This document shows positions 8,476 through 17,480 of a stretch of 64,000 nucleotides of DNA, one piece after another. The stretch is from positions 62,001 to 126,000 of the forward strand of contig CAZLBP010000005.1 of the NCBI GenBank assembly GCA_964557855.1, written 5' to 3'. The DNA comes from JAJRZL01 sp964557855. Its GTDB lineage: Bacteria; Zixibacteria; MSB-5A5; GN15; FEB-12. A program made the translations under genes and the position numbers. How positions within the stretch are numbered: position 1 is the first letter of the stretch; each line of letters opens with the position of its first letter. Under the pieces are notes generated by a model. It saw only the letters and a program-made list of their open reading frames with translations, ran no database searches and was not told where the DNA came from.

Positions 8476-9612
8476 CTACAGTTCGCTGGATTTCAGGTTT
8501 TCTGCCGCAAAATCCCTCTCCAGGGCCTCATCGGTGAAGACGCCGTCCTTGCGGATCAGCTTATCGTCAAAATAGATCTCGCCACCCCCGTAGTCCGGCC
8601 GCTGGATCAATACCAGATCCCAGTGAATGGACGATTGGTTGCCGTTAGGAGCCTCGTCATAGCACTGCCCCGGAGTAAAATGGAACGACCCGGCAATCTT
8701 CTCGTCGAACAGCGTATCCTTCATCGGATGCAGGATAAACGGATTGACGCCGATAGCGAACTCACCCACGTAGCGCGCTCCCTCGTCGGTGTCGAGCACT
8801 TTGTTCAGCTTCGTATCATCGCCGGTACAGGTGGCTTTGACTATCTTCCCGTTCTCGAAGGTAAATGAAATGCCGTTGTACACCGTCCCTTGATAAAGCG
8901 AAGGAGTGTTATAGGTGATAGTACCGTTCACCGAGTCGCGCACGGGCGCCGTGTATACTTCCCCGTCCGGGATATTGCGTTTGCCGTCACATTTGACCAC
9001 CGGAATTCCCTTCAGGGAGAACGTCAAGTCCGTCCGGGGACTGACTATATGGACTTTGTCGGTCGCCTCCATCAACGCGAACAACTTGTCCTGGGCCTTC
9101 GACATTTTCGCATAATCGGCGCAACACACTTCAAAGTAGAAGTCCTCGAACGCTTCCTGCGAAGTCTCGGCCAACTGAGCCATCGCATTGTTGGGATATC
9201 GCAGGACCACCCACCGGGTACGTTTGACTCGTTCCTCCAGGTGTACCGGCTTATAAAACAGCGTGTTTTGCTTGTCCTTCTGCCTGGAATCGACATCGGC
9301 CAGATCAAACGGATTGTCCGAACCGCGCAATCCGATATACGCGTCGGCCCGCTTCATCAGCTCCAGATGGAGTTCGGCCTGGGTCCGAAACTGATCGTCC
9401 CCGGCAAACCGCACCCATTGTCTGATAAGCGATTCATCGTTGTAATACCAGAAAGGAGTCGCGCCCCGTTCCGTGGCCAGTCGGATTATCTGCTTGCCCA
9501 ATTCCAGTGTTTCTTTACCCTTTATTTCCAAATACAGAATTTCGCCCTTCTTCAATTCAACAGAGTAATCGAGTAATTGCCGGGCGAGAACTTCATTCCG
9601 CTTGTCCTTCAT
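8476..9612 (-). CDS. M29 family aminopeptidase
   Basis: 378 residues, the normal size for thermophilic aminopeptidases of family M29 (AmpS/AmpT). The C-terminal catalytic half shows the conserved blocks: DGEVYTAPVRDSVNG, YVGEFAIGVNP with a metal-ligand Glu, FDEKIAGSFHFTPG with the His, and SSIHWDLVL with His and Asp ligands. A cytoplasmic co-catalytic metal exopeptidase. The start ATG is preceded by AAGGAG on the minus strand. First gene of a leftward set with the ferritin-like gene at 7898. Confidence 0.88.
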   Translation of the reverse strand: MKDKRNEVLARQLLDYSVELKKGEILYLEIKGKETLELGKQIIRLATERGATPFWYYNDESLIRQWVRFAGDDQFRTQAELHLELMKRADAYIGLRGSDNPFDLADVDSRQKDKQNTLFYKPVHLEERVKRTRWVVLRYPNNAMAQLAETSQEAFEDFYFEVCCADYAKMSKAQDKLFALMEATDKVHIVSPRTDLTFSLKGIPVVKCDGKRNIPDGEVYTAPVRDSVNGTITYNTPSLYQGTVYNGISFTFENGKIVKATCTGDDTKLNKVLDTDEGARYVGEFAIGVNPFILHPMKDTLFDEKIAGSFHFTPGQCYDEAPNGNQSSIHWDLVLIQRPDYGGGEIYFDDKLIRKDGVFTDEALERDFAAENLKSSEL

Positions 9613-9970
9613 GCTGTCTCCTTTTCGAGTCCTTAACTGTTCTTAGTCAGCCAACATAGCACATTTCTACTTCTTTTGCAACCAACCCGAGAAATCGCGG
9701 TCAAGAATCCGCTAAGCAGACTAACAATGGTGAGAGACGACATGCGTATATTCTAACCTATTCTTCTATAATCGACTATCCCGGATTTCTGATGTGCCGC
9801 TTTATCTGTTGAGGGCGCGTTTTTCTGATCTTGATCGGACCGGACACTGCCCCGACCTGCAAAACGGCGACCATCCGAGAAGTCAAGTTCTGACTCTGCC
9901 CTACCGATACATTTTGTGACTGCAAAATAGAGCCCGACCGGCTCACGATGATGGAGTGAAGGAGAACGAC
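9613..9970. other. Divergent intergenic region
   Basis: About 358 bases between the leftward aminopeptidase and rightward CheW-domain gene. It has an isolated TATAAT at 9767-9772 without a convincing -35, and a ribosome-binding site AAGGAG at 9959. No open frame or hairpin stands out. Confidence 0.5.
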
Positions 9971-10447
9971 GTGCCTAAGAAAGAACCAGTCAAAGCCAGT
10001 TCGCGAGACAGGCTGCAATTCATCGTTGTTGCCATCGAAAATGAATTCTACGCTATTGATATTCACTACGTGGCGGAAGTTACTCGTCTGGCGGACATTA
10101 ACCGCGAGAGGAACTTAGCTCCTTACGAAGGGACCGTCACGCTGGGAGGCAAGGCCATAAACGCCATTGATCTCAGGAAGCGGTTCGGCGTTACGCCCAG
10201 GGAATATAACCGAAACACCAGAGTGATCGTGGTCGAAATCGATCAGCGAACAATCGGACTGATTGTAGACTCTGTATCCGAAGTACTCAGGATTCCCCCG
10301 TCTGCAGTCAACTCCAAAGTGGATACAACCACGATTATCGATCCCAAATACATTCAGGGAGTCGCGAAAATCGACGAAGACAGATTCTTCATACTGGACC
10401 TGCCCAAGGCTCTCAATGTCGAGGAGATGGCGGGGGTAACCGGTTAA
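9971..10447 (+). CDS. CheW-domain (chemotaxis coupling) protein
   Basis: 158 residues from GTG at 9971, chosen because AAGGAG lies six bases upstream; a GTG at 9956 is in frame but sits on that ribosome-binding site. The sequence is a single CheW domain: QFIVVAIENEFYAIDIHYVAEV, then LGGKAINAIDLRKRFG, and VGLIVDSVSEVL-like IGLIVDSVSEVLRI. CheW proteins scaffold CheA and chemoreceptors. No chemoreceptor, CheA or CheY lies in this window, so it may serve a chemosensory system elsewhere or a non-motility pathway. Ends in a strong terminator. Confidence 0.88.
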   Translation: MPKKEPVKASSRDRLQFIVVAIENEFYAIDIHYVAEVTRLADINRERNLAPYEGTVTLGGKAINAIDLRKRFGVTPREYNRNTRVIVVEIDQRTIGLIVDSVSEVLRIPPSAVNSKVDTTTIIDPKYIQGVAKIDEDRFFILDLPKALNVEEMAGVTG

Positions 10448-10474
10448 GCTACAAGGACGTAGTGAGCCCAGAGA

Positions 10475-10499
10475 GGCCGGTCGTTGACCGGCCTTTTTT
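10475..10499 (+). terminator. Rho-independent terminator after CheW gene
   Basis: Perfect 8-bp stem GGCCGGTC / GACCGGCC with a GTT loop, followed by six T residues. It starts 27 bases after the CheW-domain stop codon. Confidence 0.92.
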
Positions 10500-10520
10500 A
10501 TTGTCGTGATTCCCGGATAC

Positions 10521-10544
10521 GTAGGGACAGGTCGCGATCTGTCC
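10521..10544 (+). repeat. GTAGG-arm palindromic repeat
   Basis: GTAGGGACAG GTCGCGAT CTGTCC: a GTAG arm then a short inverted repeat (GGACAG/CTGTCC). Same layout as the elements at 1643, 31591, 32203, 40748 and 62560, but with a different stem sequence. Confidence 0.6.
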
Positions 10545-10604
10545 GCCGCAGAGCAACGGTCACATTCCTTACTACCCGCATCAAGGCGGCGGCTATCTCC
10601 GAGG

Positions 10605-11378
10605 TTAATCCTGATTCTTGACACCGTCGCCCGTCATCGGCACAAACCGCACCGGCAGGACGCTCTTCTGTTCGATTTTCCCGTCATGTTTCTCAAGGAC
10701 CATAAGCTCTTGCCAATCCGTTCCCACCGGGATAACCATCCGACCGCTGTCCGCCAACTGCTCCTTTAATGGCTCCGGAATCTCGGGTGGCGCACACGTA
10801 ACGATAATCGCATCGAACGGTCCCTCCTCCGGCCAACCCAGAAAGCCGTCACCATGGCGAACGTGCACGTTGTCGTAACCCAAATCCTGCAAGAGCTTTT
10901 CGGATCGTTTTGCCAGTTGCTCCACGATCTCAATCGTGTACACCTCCGAAGCGATTTCACCCAGAACCGCCGCCTGGTAGCCCGAACCCGTTCCGACTTC
11001 AAGTACTTTGTCCGGGCCATCGAGATGCAGCAGTTGTGTCATCACCGCGACAATATAAGGCTGCGAAATGGTCTGATCCTCGCCGATAGGCAGCGGGTGA
11101 TCGCCATAAGCCAGATATCGCAGGTCCTCGGGGACAAAGAGATGACGTTTCACTTCCCGCATTGCCGCCAATACGCGCTCATCTTCAATACCCCGTGTCT
11201 CGATCTGGGATTCGACCATGACCTCTCTCGCCTGCGCGAAGTACTCCTCCGATGGTTCCGTTTTCGCGGAGTCGGAGCAAGCGGACGGCATTGTGATGAG
11301 TAGAAATCCTGCCGCCACTGCAACCGAGATGAACGGACATCTGCCGTTTCTTAATGTTCTTCTACAAATACTACTCAT
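10605..11378 (-). CDS. pcm: Protein-L-isoaspartate O-methyltransferase, exported form
   Basis: About 257 residues. The core shows PCMT hallmarks: SAM-binding LEVGTGSGYQAAVL, the upstream IGEDQTISQPYIVAVMTQLL substrate block and DAIIVTCAPPEIPEPL. PCMT methylates isoaspartyl residues in damaged proteins. Unusually, the N-terminus carries a basic stretch, a hydrophobic run (ISVAVAAGFLLITM) and PSAC, a possible lipobox, pointing to export and lipidation; bacterial PCMTs are usually cytoplasmic, though exported versions are known. Start at ATG 11378 or GTG 11384; both keep the signal. Monocistronic, leftward. Confidence 0.88.
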   Translation of the reverse strand: MSSICRRTLRNGRCPFISVAVAAGFLLITMPSACSDSAKTEPSEEYFAQAREVMVESQIETRGIEDERVLAAMREVKRHLFVPEDLRYLAYGDHPLPIGEDQTISQPYIVAVMTQLLHLDGPDKVLEVGTGSGYQAAVLGEIASEVYTIEIVEQLAKRSEKLLQDLGYDNVHVRHGDGFLGWPEEGPFDAIIVTCAPPEIPEPLKEQLADSGRMVIPVGTDWQELMVLEKHDGKIEQKSVLPVRFVPMTGDGVKNQD

Positions 11379-11502
11379 ATGCACCTGACCTTCAGTTGAC
11401 TTATCTGCCCGGGCTAACTTATATTGTCACCAACGCTACAAGATGATATCTCTTTCGCGATAGGTCAATGCAAAACGGTACAGGTCAACGATTGCTATAA
11501 TC

Positions 11503-12717
11503 ATGACTCAGCCCAAAAAACTCGAGACCGGCGTACCCGTTATTTGTTTCCTCTATACGAATATCGGAAGAGGCCACCCGTTCTACCTCGACGGCATTAT
11601 CGAGGCCTTGATCCGTAAGAAACATCTCGGTTTGGTCAGGCACGAAACAGATGTATTTGACGTCTCGCGCGGCTCTGCAGCTCTGGGATGGAAGCTGGCG
11701 CGGTGGCTGTACAGACGGGGTTCATCATCAGGGATCATCAACAAGCTCTATACCGGACTCAGGCGGGATCAGGACTACAACCGCGCCAGCGGAATGCTCA
11801 AACGCATCGGACGAGACATACGACGGGAATTCATGGAAGACGATCGGCCGCTCATTGTCGCTCATCCTTCGCTGGTGGGGATTCTCAATGCAAAAAGGGA
11901 ATTGCTCTATCAACACGGTGAACTGGTGACTCCCCGAGAGTCCCTCGTTCAGGGGGCTGCCACGGTGTTCGTCCCCACGTTGGAGGCCGCCACGGCATTT
12001 GCCGACCGAGGCTACGGTCCCGATCAGGTGGTAGTGACCGGTCTTTGTCTTGAGCCGGGTCTCGTTCGACAGGCGACCGACGCTTTTGAAGCGCGACGAG
12101 AGCGGTTCATAGCAAGCCGGCGATTGACGGGCGCATTCTTCAGTTCGGGAGCCGAACCGACCGAACATCTTCACAAAATTGCCGCCGCGGTGGTGTCGGC
12201 AACGAAGCTGGGAGGACGGGCTGTGGTTTTCGCCCGCCAGGGAGGCCGGCTCTATTCGAACGTAACGAAGGCATTATCAAAGACTTCTATAGCACATATG
12301 TGTGTCGACTCCAGAGATATGATTCCGTCCGAGCAACCGCCCGTATTGGTCGTGTCCTTCACCTCACGTCGTGAAGAGAACCTGCTGACCGCCTATCTCT
12401 TTCCACAGTTTGACTATCTGGTTGCGCCTGCACACGAGCGAACCAACTGGGCGCTTGGCTTGGGGTTGCCGATGTTTGTCCTCGAGCCCACGGTCGGGCC
12501 CTTTGCACCCCTCAACCGAGAGTTGTTGCTTCGCTCTGAGGTGGCCGAGAGCCTGCAAACGAAACTGGAGGCTCACCTGTTCGGCACTCGCCTGGATCGA
12601 CTTCACCAGCGCGGATATCTCATGCAGATGGCACAGGCCGGATGGGAGAAAAGAGCTATTGACGGCTTCGCTAAAATAGCCGACTTTTTGGTTAACAAAT
12701 ACGGCGAACGCCCGTAA
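11503..12717 (+). CDS. GT-B-like glycosyltransferase-family protein
   Basis: 404 residues. The N-terminal YTNIGRGHPFYLDGIIEAL resembles the GxGHxxAA start of GT28/MGDG-synthase-like enzymes, and the C-terminal half has a nucleotide-sugar-like layout (LTGAFFSSGAEPTEHLHKI, then APAHERTNWALGLGLPMFVL where activated-sugar enzymes have a GG..E segment). A membrane-associated glycosyltransferase is plausible but acceptor and donor are unknown, and the match is weak enough that an ancestral non-enzymatic relative is possible. It lies 49 bases before the FHA-phosphatase gene and may share its transcript. Confidence 0.55.
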   Translation: MTQPKKLETGVPVICFLYTNIGRGHPFYLDGIIEALIRKKHLGLVRHETDVFDVSRGSAALGWKLARWLYRRGSSSGIINKLYTGLRRDQDYNRASGMLKRIGRDIRREFMEDDRPLIVAHPSLVGILNAKRELLYQHGELVTPRESLVQGAATVFVPTLEAATAFADRGYGPDQVVVTGLCLEPGLVRQATDAFEARRERFIASRRLTGAFFSSGAEPTEHLHKIAAAVVSATKLGGRAVVFARQGGRLYSNVTKALSKTSIAHMCVDSRDMIPSEQPPVLVVSFTSRREENLLTAYLFPQFDYLVAPAHERTNWALGLGLPMFVLEPTVGPFAPLNRELLLRSEVAESLQTKLEAHLFGTRLDRLHQRGYLMQMAQAGWEKRAIDGFAKIADFLVNKYGERP

Positions 12718-12766
12718 TATCCGGTAATCATCAATATCTCATGTGTTAACCGGAGAAGAAGGATAT

Positions 12767-14419
12767 ATGCTCAAAATAGTCGGTACCGACGGCAATCAGT
12801 ACTTTGCCTGGAATCTCATACCCGGGACCCACGTTTTCGGCCGCAACAAACACGGTGACTACTGTATCCCCAACCGCACCGTTTCGCGACAGCACGCAGA
12901 AATAAGAGTCAGCCCGGAAGGAGACAGACACATTCTGTGTGATCTGGGCAGCCACAACGGCACACTCCACAACGGCCAGCTGATCGACAGTGAGGTTGAG
13001 ATTAAGGCCGGTGATTCGATAACGTTCGGGCAGGTCGAGTTTCGAGTGACGGACGGCGATCCCGCCTCATCCGGTGGGCCGCGTGTTTCCACTACCCAAC
13101 TGGCACAATATGAACCCGAAAAGTCGGTCCTGCTGGATATCAATGAAGCCCTCAAGCCGTTGCCGTCGAATATCACCGAAAAGCCCGACGTCCTGCCGAC
13201 GCTGTTCGAAATGGCCAAAATGCTCGTCCTGCCGGAGCCCCGAGAGATCATGCTTCAGCGCTCGCTCGTACTGGTAGCGAAAGTCATACCCTCCCAGCGA
13301 TTCGCGGTCCTGTTTACATCGGAAGACGGTGACGAAGTGTATACGGCCGCCACGTTGTTGCCCGAAGGCAAAGACCCGGGACAGTTTAATATGTCCCGAA
13401 CGATCGTTAATCAGATTCTCTCCGACAAACAATCGATCTTGATCGGCGATCCCCGTGAAAACCCCAATTTCGCCCAGCAGCATTCGATTATCATGTCGGA
13501 AATCAACTCTGCTATGGCAGTCCCGCTCATAGATGAAGACAAGGTCTACGGCATTCTGTACGTTGATACGACGAATCCCGGCCACCGCTACACGAACGAC
13601 CACCTCCGTCTGCTGGCCACGTTCGGCAACATTATCGGGGCCAGGATGCTCAATTACGCTCTATTGGAAGAACGCCAGGAAAAACAGGTCATAGAAGCGG
13701 AGTTGGCCCGAGCCTCTGCCATTCAGAAGTACCTGCTGCAGAAATCTCTGCCGGATACCGAGAATTACAACATTCATTCCTGCCAGGAACAATGCCGCGC
13801 TGTCGGGGGAGACATGTATGACGTCGCGTATCTGCCCGATGGCCGCTTGCTGTTTCTGGTGGCCGATGTCAGTGGTAAAGGGATGGGAGCGGCCTTGCTC
13901 ATGTCTAATATCCTGGCGTCGTTTCGTATACTGTACGATCAGAAGGATTTCGACCTGCTGCGAGCCATCAGACAGGTCTCCCGCCAGCTATGCCTGTTTA
14001 GCACGCCGGCCGACTTCGCCACCCTGTTTGCCGGTTTGTTGGATCCGAGGAACCACACGGTCGCATTCGTCAATGCCGGACACAATCCACCCATACTCAT
14101 CAAGTCCGATGGTGCTACCGAACACCTCGAGGCATCGGGGATTATGGTGGGAGCCATGCCGGACGCGGACTGGCGACAAGAGACTGTTACGTTGTCCAAA
14201 GGAGATACGCTGACTATATTCACCGACGGAGTCACTGAAGCGGAAGCCGCCGATGAATCACTCTTTGGCGAGGAACGTCTGGAGCGATTCCTCATATCGG
14301 CCAGAGACAGGAAAGCCGTTGAGATATGTCATGATCTGATGGACGAGATACGTGATTTCGTACAGGACGCTCCACAGTCCGATGATATCACACTCCTCGT
14401 CTTGCAAAGGGAAAAGTAA
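12767..14419 (+). CDS. FHA-GAF-PP2C (SpoIIE-type) protein phosphatase
   Basis: 550 residues from ATG 12767, preceded by AGAAGGA; a GTG eight codons earlier is less well placed. Residues 1-90 form an FHA domain (GRNKHGD with Arg26, SRQH 40-43, SHNGT 62-66), which binds phosphothreonine. Residues ~145-300 are GAF-like, then a coiled coil, then a PPM/SpoIIE domain with DVSGKGMGAALLM, NAGHNPP, FTDGVTEA and SDDITLLVL metal-binding motifs. Likely dephosphorylates Ser/Thr partners under control of a ligand or phosphopeptide. Only two bases separate it from the kinase gene, so they form a kinase-phosphatase pair. Confidence 0.9.
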   Translation: MLKIVGTDGNQYFAWNLIPGTHVFGRNKHGDYCIPNRTVSRQHAEIRVSPEGDRHILCDLGSHNGTLHNGQLIDSEVEIKAGDSITFGQVEFRVTDGDPASSGGPRVSTTQLAQYEPEKSVLLDINEALKPLPSNITEKPDVLPTLFEMAKMLVLPEPREIMLQRSLVLVAKVIPSQRFAVLFTSEDGDEVYTAATLLPEGKDPGQFNMSRTIVNQILSDKQSILIGDPRENPNFAQQHSIIMSEINSAMAVPLIDEDKVYGILYVDTTNPGHRYTNDHLRLLATFGNIIGARMLNYALLEERQEKQVIEAELARASAIQKYLLQKSLPDTENYNIHSCQEQCRAVGGDMYDVAYLPDGRLLFLVADVSGKGMGAALLMSNILASFRILYDQKDFDLLRAIRQVSRQLCLFSTPADFATLFAGLLDPRNHTVAFVNAGHNPPILIKSDGATEHLEASGIMVGAMPDADWRQETVTLSKGDTLTIFTDGVTEAEAADESLFGEERLERFLISARDRKAVEICHDLMDEIRDFVQDAPQSDDITLLVLQREK

Positions 14420-14421
14420 GT

Positions 14422-17409
14422 ATGTTACAGCCAGGGCACGTATTCGCGCATTTTAAGATTATCCGCCACCTGGGCACCGGCGGCATGGGGGAAGTCTATC
14501 TGGCCGAAGACCAGAAACTTCACCGGCCGGTCGCTCTGAAAATCCTGCTGGCTAAGTTCTTCGGTGAACAGGAGAGACTGTTGCGCTTCGAACGAGAAGC
14601 GAAAACGGCCGCACAAGTATCCCACCAATATGTCATGAGCATTTATGACATGGGCGTGGCGGAACACCCCGTCAAGAAGGAAGATGTCCACTATATCGTC
14701 ATGGAACGCGTCCAGGGACGGCAGCTGTTCGACTATCTGAGAGATCATCAATTAGACACGGGACAAATGATCCATCTGGCGGAAAAGATCGCCTCGGGAC
14801 TCTCCGCAGCCCACAAACTCAACATTGTTCACAGAGACATCAAATCCGCCAATATCCTGATCGACGATGAGGGAAACCCCAAAATCCTCGATTTCGGTCT
14901 CGCCAAACCGATTGAACCCGTTATGACCGACGAGGATGCAGACCCGAATACTGTCTCGGCCGAGCTGACCAAAGCCGGCAAGATTGTCGGCACCGTCTCC
15001 TACATGTCGCCCGAACAGGCCCGGGGAGATACGGTCGACGTTCGGTCCGATATCTTCTCTTTCGGCGTGCTTCTGTATCGGATGGTCACCGGTGAATTCC
15101 CCTTCGCCGGACCATCGCAAGTGGAGACGCTGGCCAAGATTCTGGAATCCCGGCCTGAAGCTCCCAGTGGCAAGAGAGCCGATGTGCCCCCGGAATTGGA
15201 GAGAATAATCGACAAATGCCTGCGCAAGGACCCCAATGACCGCTACCAATCAGCCGCCGACCTGCTTGTGGACCTTCGCAATCTCCGACGCCAACACGGT
15301 AGCGGTGTCACCGACTCCGTTTCGGGGGTCACCTCTGCCGCCGGCACAACAGCGAACGTATTCTCGACCAGTTGGCTGAAACTGTTGTTTGGGTTGGCTG
15401 TGCTCTCCGTTATGGCCCTCTTGATTATGAACTACTTCGAGAGCCCGGACTCACAAGCCGAGCTGGCGACATCCGTACCCGGCAACGCCCTCGCCGTCAT
15501 CAGCTTTGAAAACAAAACAGGTGACGATCAATACACCTGGCTCGAAACCGGACTCCCCGAAATCCTCATTACTGATCTCGCCCAGACCGAGGCCATCACC
15601 GTTATCAGCGGGGAGCGGATACAGGATTATTTGATCCGTAATGCCGGTGCTACCGAGAACGGTTTTACGTACTCGGACAAGATCCGGGCCGCCAGGTCCC
15701 TTGGGGCCAAAAACATTCTCACCGGTTCACTCTATCAACTGGGCGCCAGGTTTCGTATCGATGCGCGTCTGGAGGATGTCGGCACCGGACAAATCACGCT
15801 GGCGGAAAAAGTGATGGGAGACGATCCGTTCGCCCTGGTTGACAGCTTAACGAAGAAGATCGCATCGTCACTCAACGTGTCCGAAACAGTCGCAACCTCG
15901 TCGAGCGTGGCCAGTGTCACGACGTCTTCATCCGAAGCCTACCGCCTGTATCATGAAGGTATGGAGCTGTTCCTGAAGGAGCGCCATGATGGGGCCATTG
16001 AGAAGTTCAGCCAGGCCATAGAGATTGACTCCACATTTGCACTGGCCTACATGCGGATCGGCATGGCCAATGTCTTCAGCGGCCGCCAGCAGGAAGGAGC
16101 CGCGTATCTGGCGCAGGCCCGGCAGTATCGGGACAAACTGCCCTCACGAGAGCGAAGCATGGTCGATTTGTACGCTAAGATCTGGGTGGACGAGCAGTTC
16201 GACGAAGCCAATTACATGATTAAGTCCTTTGTCGATAATTACCCCGATGATATTGAGGGGAGAACGTTCTACGCCATATTCCTAAACGTCTTCAGCAAAG
16301 ACACGACGGCCTGCTTCGCTCAACTGGATACCGTTCTGCAGCAGGTGCCTACCTATCAACTGGCGCTGTCCTACTACGTGCAGGTATATGAGCGCTACAA
16401 GATGTTGACACAAGCCATCTCATACGCCCGCCGTCTCAAAGACTATCATCCGGATTCCCCCGAACCGTACTTGCGACTCGGCAACTTGTATCGATCGGAG
16501 CTGCGTTATGACGAAGCAATCGAGGAGTTTGAACAGGCACTCAATCGCTTTCCCGATGAGTCGGCGCCGTATGCCCGAATCAGTCGCATTTATATACTGA
16601 AGCAGGATTTCAAAAAATCACGGGAGTACCTGGAGAAATACAAAGAACAGTGCACAGACAACAAATACTGTTGGATGGAGTACTACTCCGGTCGGGCCAA
16701 TCTGGAAGACTGGTCCGGTAGTTTCCAAACCGGGATGGACTATCGCTTTCGAGCCCTTGAAGAATCGTTCAAGACCGGTGACAGTATTCTCATTATGGTA
16801 GCCTATCAGTCGATAGCTACATACTACTCGCGTTTCGATATGACCGACAGCGCCTTCTTCTATAGTGCTGAGTCGAACAAATGGTCGAACGGCTTCCGCT
16901 TGATTAACCATCCCTTGCAGACGGCCGGCATGGATCCCTCAAAGTGTCCCCTCGTAAGAGAACAGTTCGAAAGCGCGATACGGCTGTTTCGGGAGAGATT
17001 CCCGTCCGAAATGTGGTCGTTTCTGGACAATATTGAGCTTGTCTTTGAGGCGTATTGCGAGGCTGACACCGCGAGACTTGTCACTGCTCTAAGGCAGACC
17101 ATTGCCTCGCAGCAGGAAGGTCAGACACAGAGCGATGAACGCCAAATCGGCATCTGCCTTGTTCTGACAGGTCACTTTGAAGAGGGCAAAAAGATTCTGG
17201 AGCGGTTCGTCTCCGGACCCGACGAGGTTACCTCCGGATACCTCTACCCATATCTGCAGTACTTGATAGGCCTCGCCAACGAGGGTCTGGGCAACAACAA
17301 GGCCGCCATAGAGGACTATCAGACCATGCTCAAGTACTGGGCTGATCCCGAAATAGACCTCAAAGAAATTAAGGACGCCCGTGAACGTCTGGCCCGGTTG
17401 ACGAGTTAA
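14422..17409 (+). CDS. Ser/Thr protein kinase with TM segment and TPR domain
   Basis: 995 residues. The kinase domain (1-285) has an intact GTGGMG loop, Lys40, HRD (137-139), DFG (157-159) and YMSPEQARG. A single membrane helix spans about 318-337. After it comes a TolB/FlgO-like region (ALAVISFENKTGDD...ILITDLAQ) as in many bacterial kinases and cyclases, then TPR repeats from about 505 to the end (YRLYHEGMELFLKERHDGAIEKFSQAI and later). The kinase faces the cytoplasm and TPRs the periplasm, if topology follows the usual rule. Follows the FHA-PP2C gene directly; the FHA domain could read its phosphosites (inference). Confidence 0.9.
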   Translation: MLQPGHVFAHFKIIRHLGTGGMGEVYLAEDQKLHRPVALKILLAKFFGEQERLLRFEREAKTAAQVSHQYVMSIYDMGVAEHPVKKEDVHYIVMERVQGRQLFDYLRDHQLDTGQMIHLAEKIASGLSAAHKLNIVHRDIKSANILIDDEGNPKILDFGLAKPIEPVMTDEDADPNTVSAELTKAGKIVGTVSYMSPEQARGDTVDVRSDIFSFGVLLYRMVTGEFPFAGPSQVETLAKILESRPEAPSGKRADVPPELERIIDKCLRKDPNDRYQSAADLLVDLRNLRRQHGSGVTDSVSGVTSAAGTTANVFSTSWLKLLFGLAVLSVMALLIMNYFESPDSQAELATSVPGNALAVISFENKTGDDQYTWLETGLPEILITDLAQTEAITVISGERIQDYLIRNAGATENGFTYSDKIRAARSLGAKNILTGSLYQLGARFRIDARLEDVGTGQITLAEKVMGDDPFALVDSLTKKIASSLNVSETVATSSSVASVTTSSSEAYRLYHEGMELFLKERHDGAIEKFSQAIEIDSTFALAYMRIGMANVFSGRQQEGAAYLAQARQYRDKLPSRERSMVDLYAKIWVDEQFDEANYMIKSFVDNYPDDIEGRTFYAIFLNVFSKDTTACFAQLDTVLQQVPTYQLALSYYVQVYERYKMLTQAISYARRLKDYHPDSPEPYLRLGNLYRSELRYDEAIEEFEQALNRFPDESAPYARISRIYILKQDFKKSREYLEKYKEQCTDNKYCWMEYYSGRANLEDWSGSFQTGMDYRFRALEESFKTGDSILIMVAYQSIATYYSRFDMTDSAFFYSAESNKWSNGFRLINHPLQTAGMDPSKCPLVREQFESAIRLFRERFPSEMWSFLDNIELVFEAYCEADTARLVTALRQTIASQQEGQTQSDERQIGICLVLTGHFEEGKKILERFVSGPDEVTSGYLYPYLQYLIGLANEGLGNNKAAIEDYQTMLKYWADPEIDLKEIKDARERLARLTS

Positions 17410-17480
17410 TTCAATCGCAGGTTACTCATTTATCGATCTCGCTTGTAATTACGCCACAACTCCCTTTTATTGGCGGAACT

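Noticed and set aside
9767..9772. TATAAT upstream of the CheW gene as a promoter
   Set aside because: No acceptable -35 at 16-18 bases and it lies about 200 bases from the gene.
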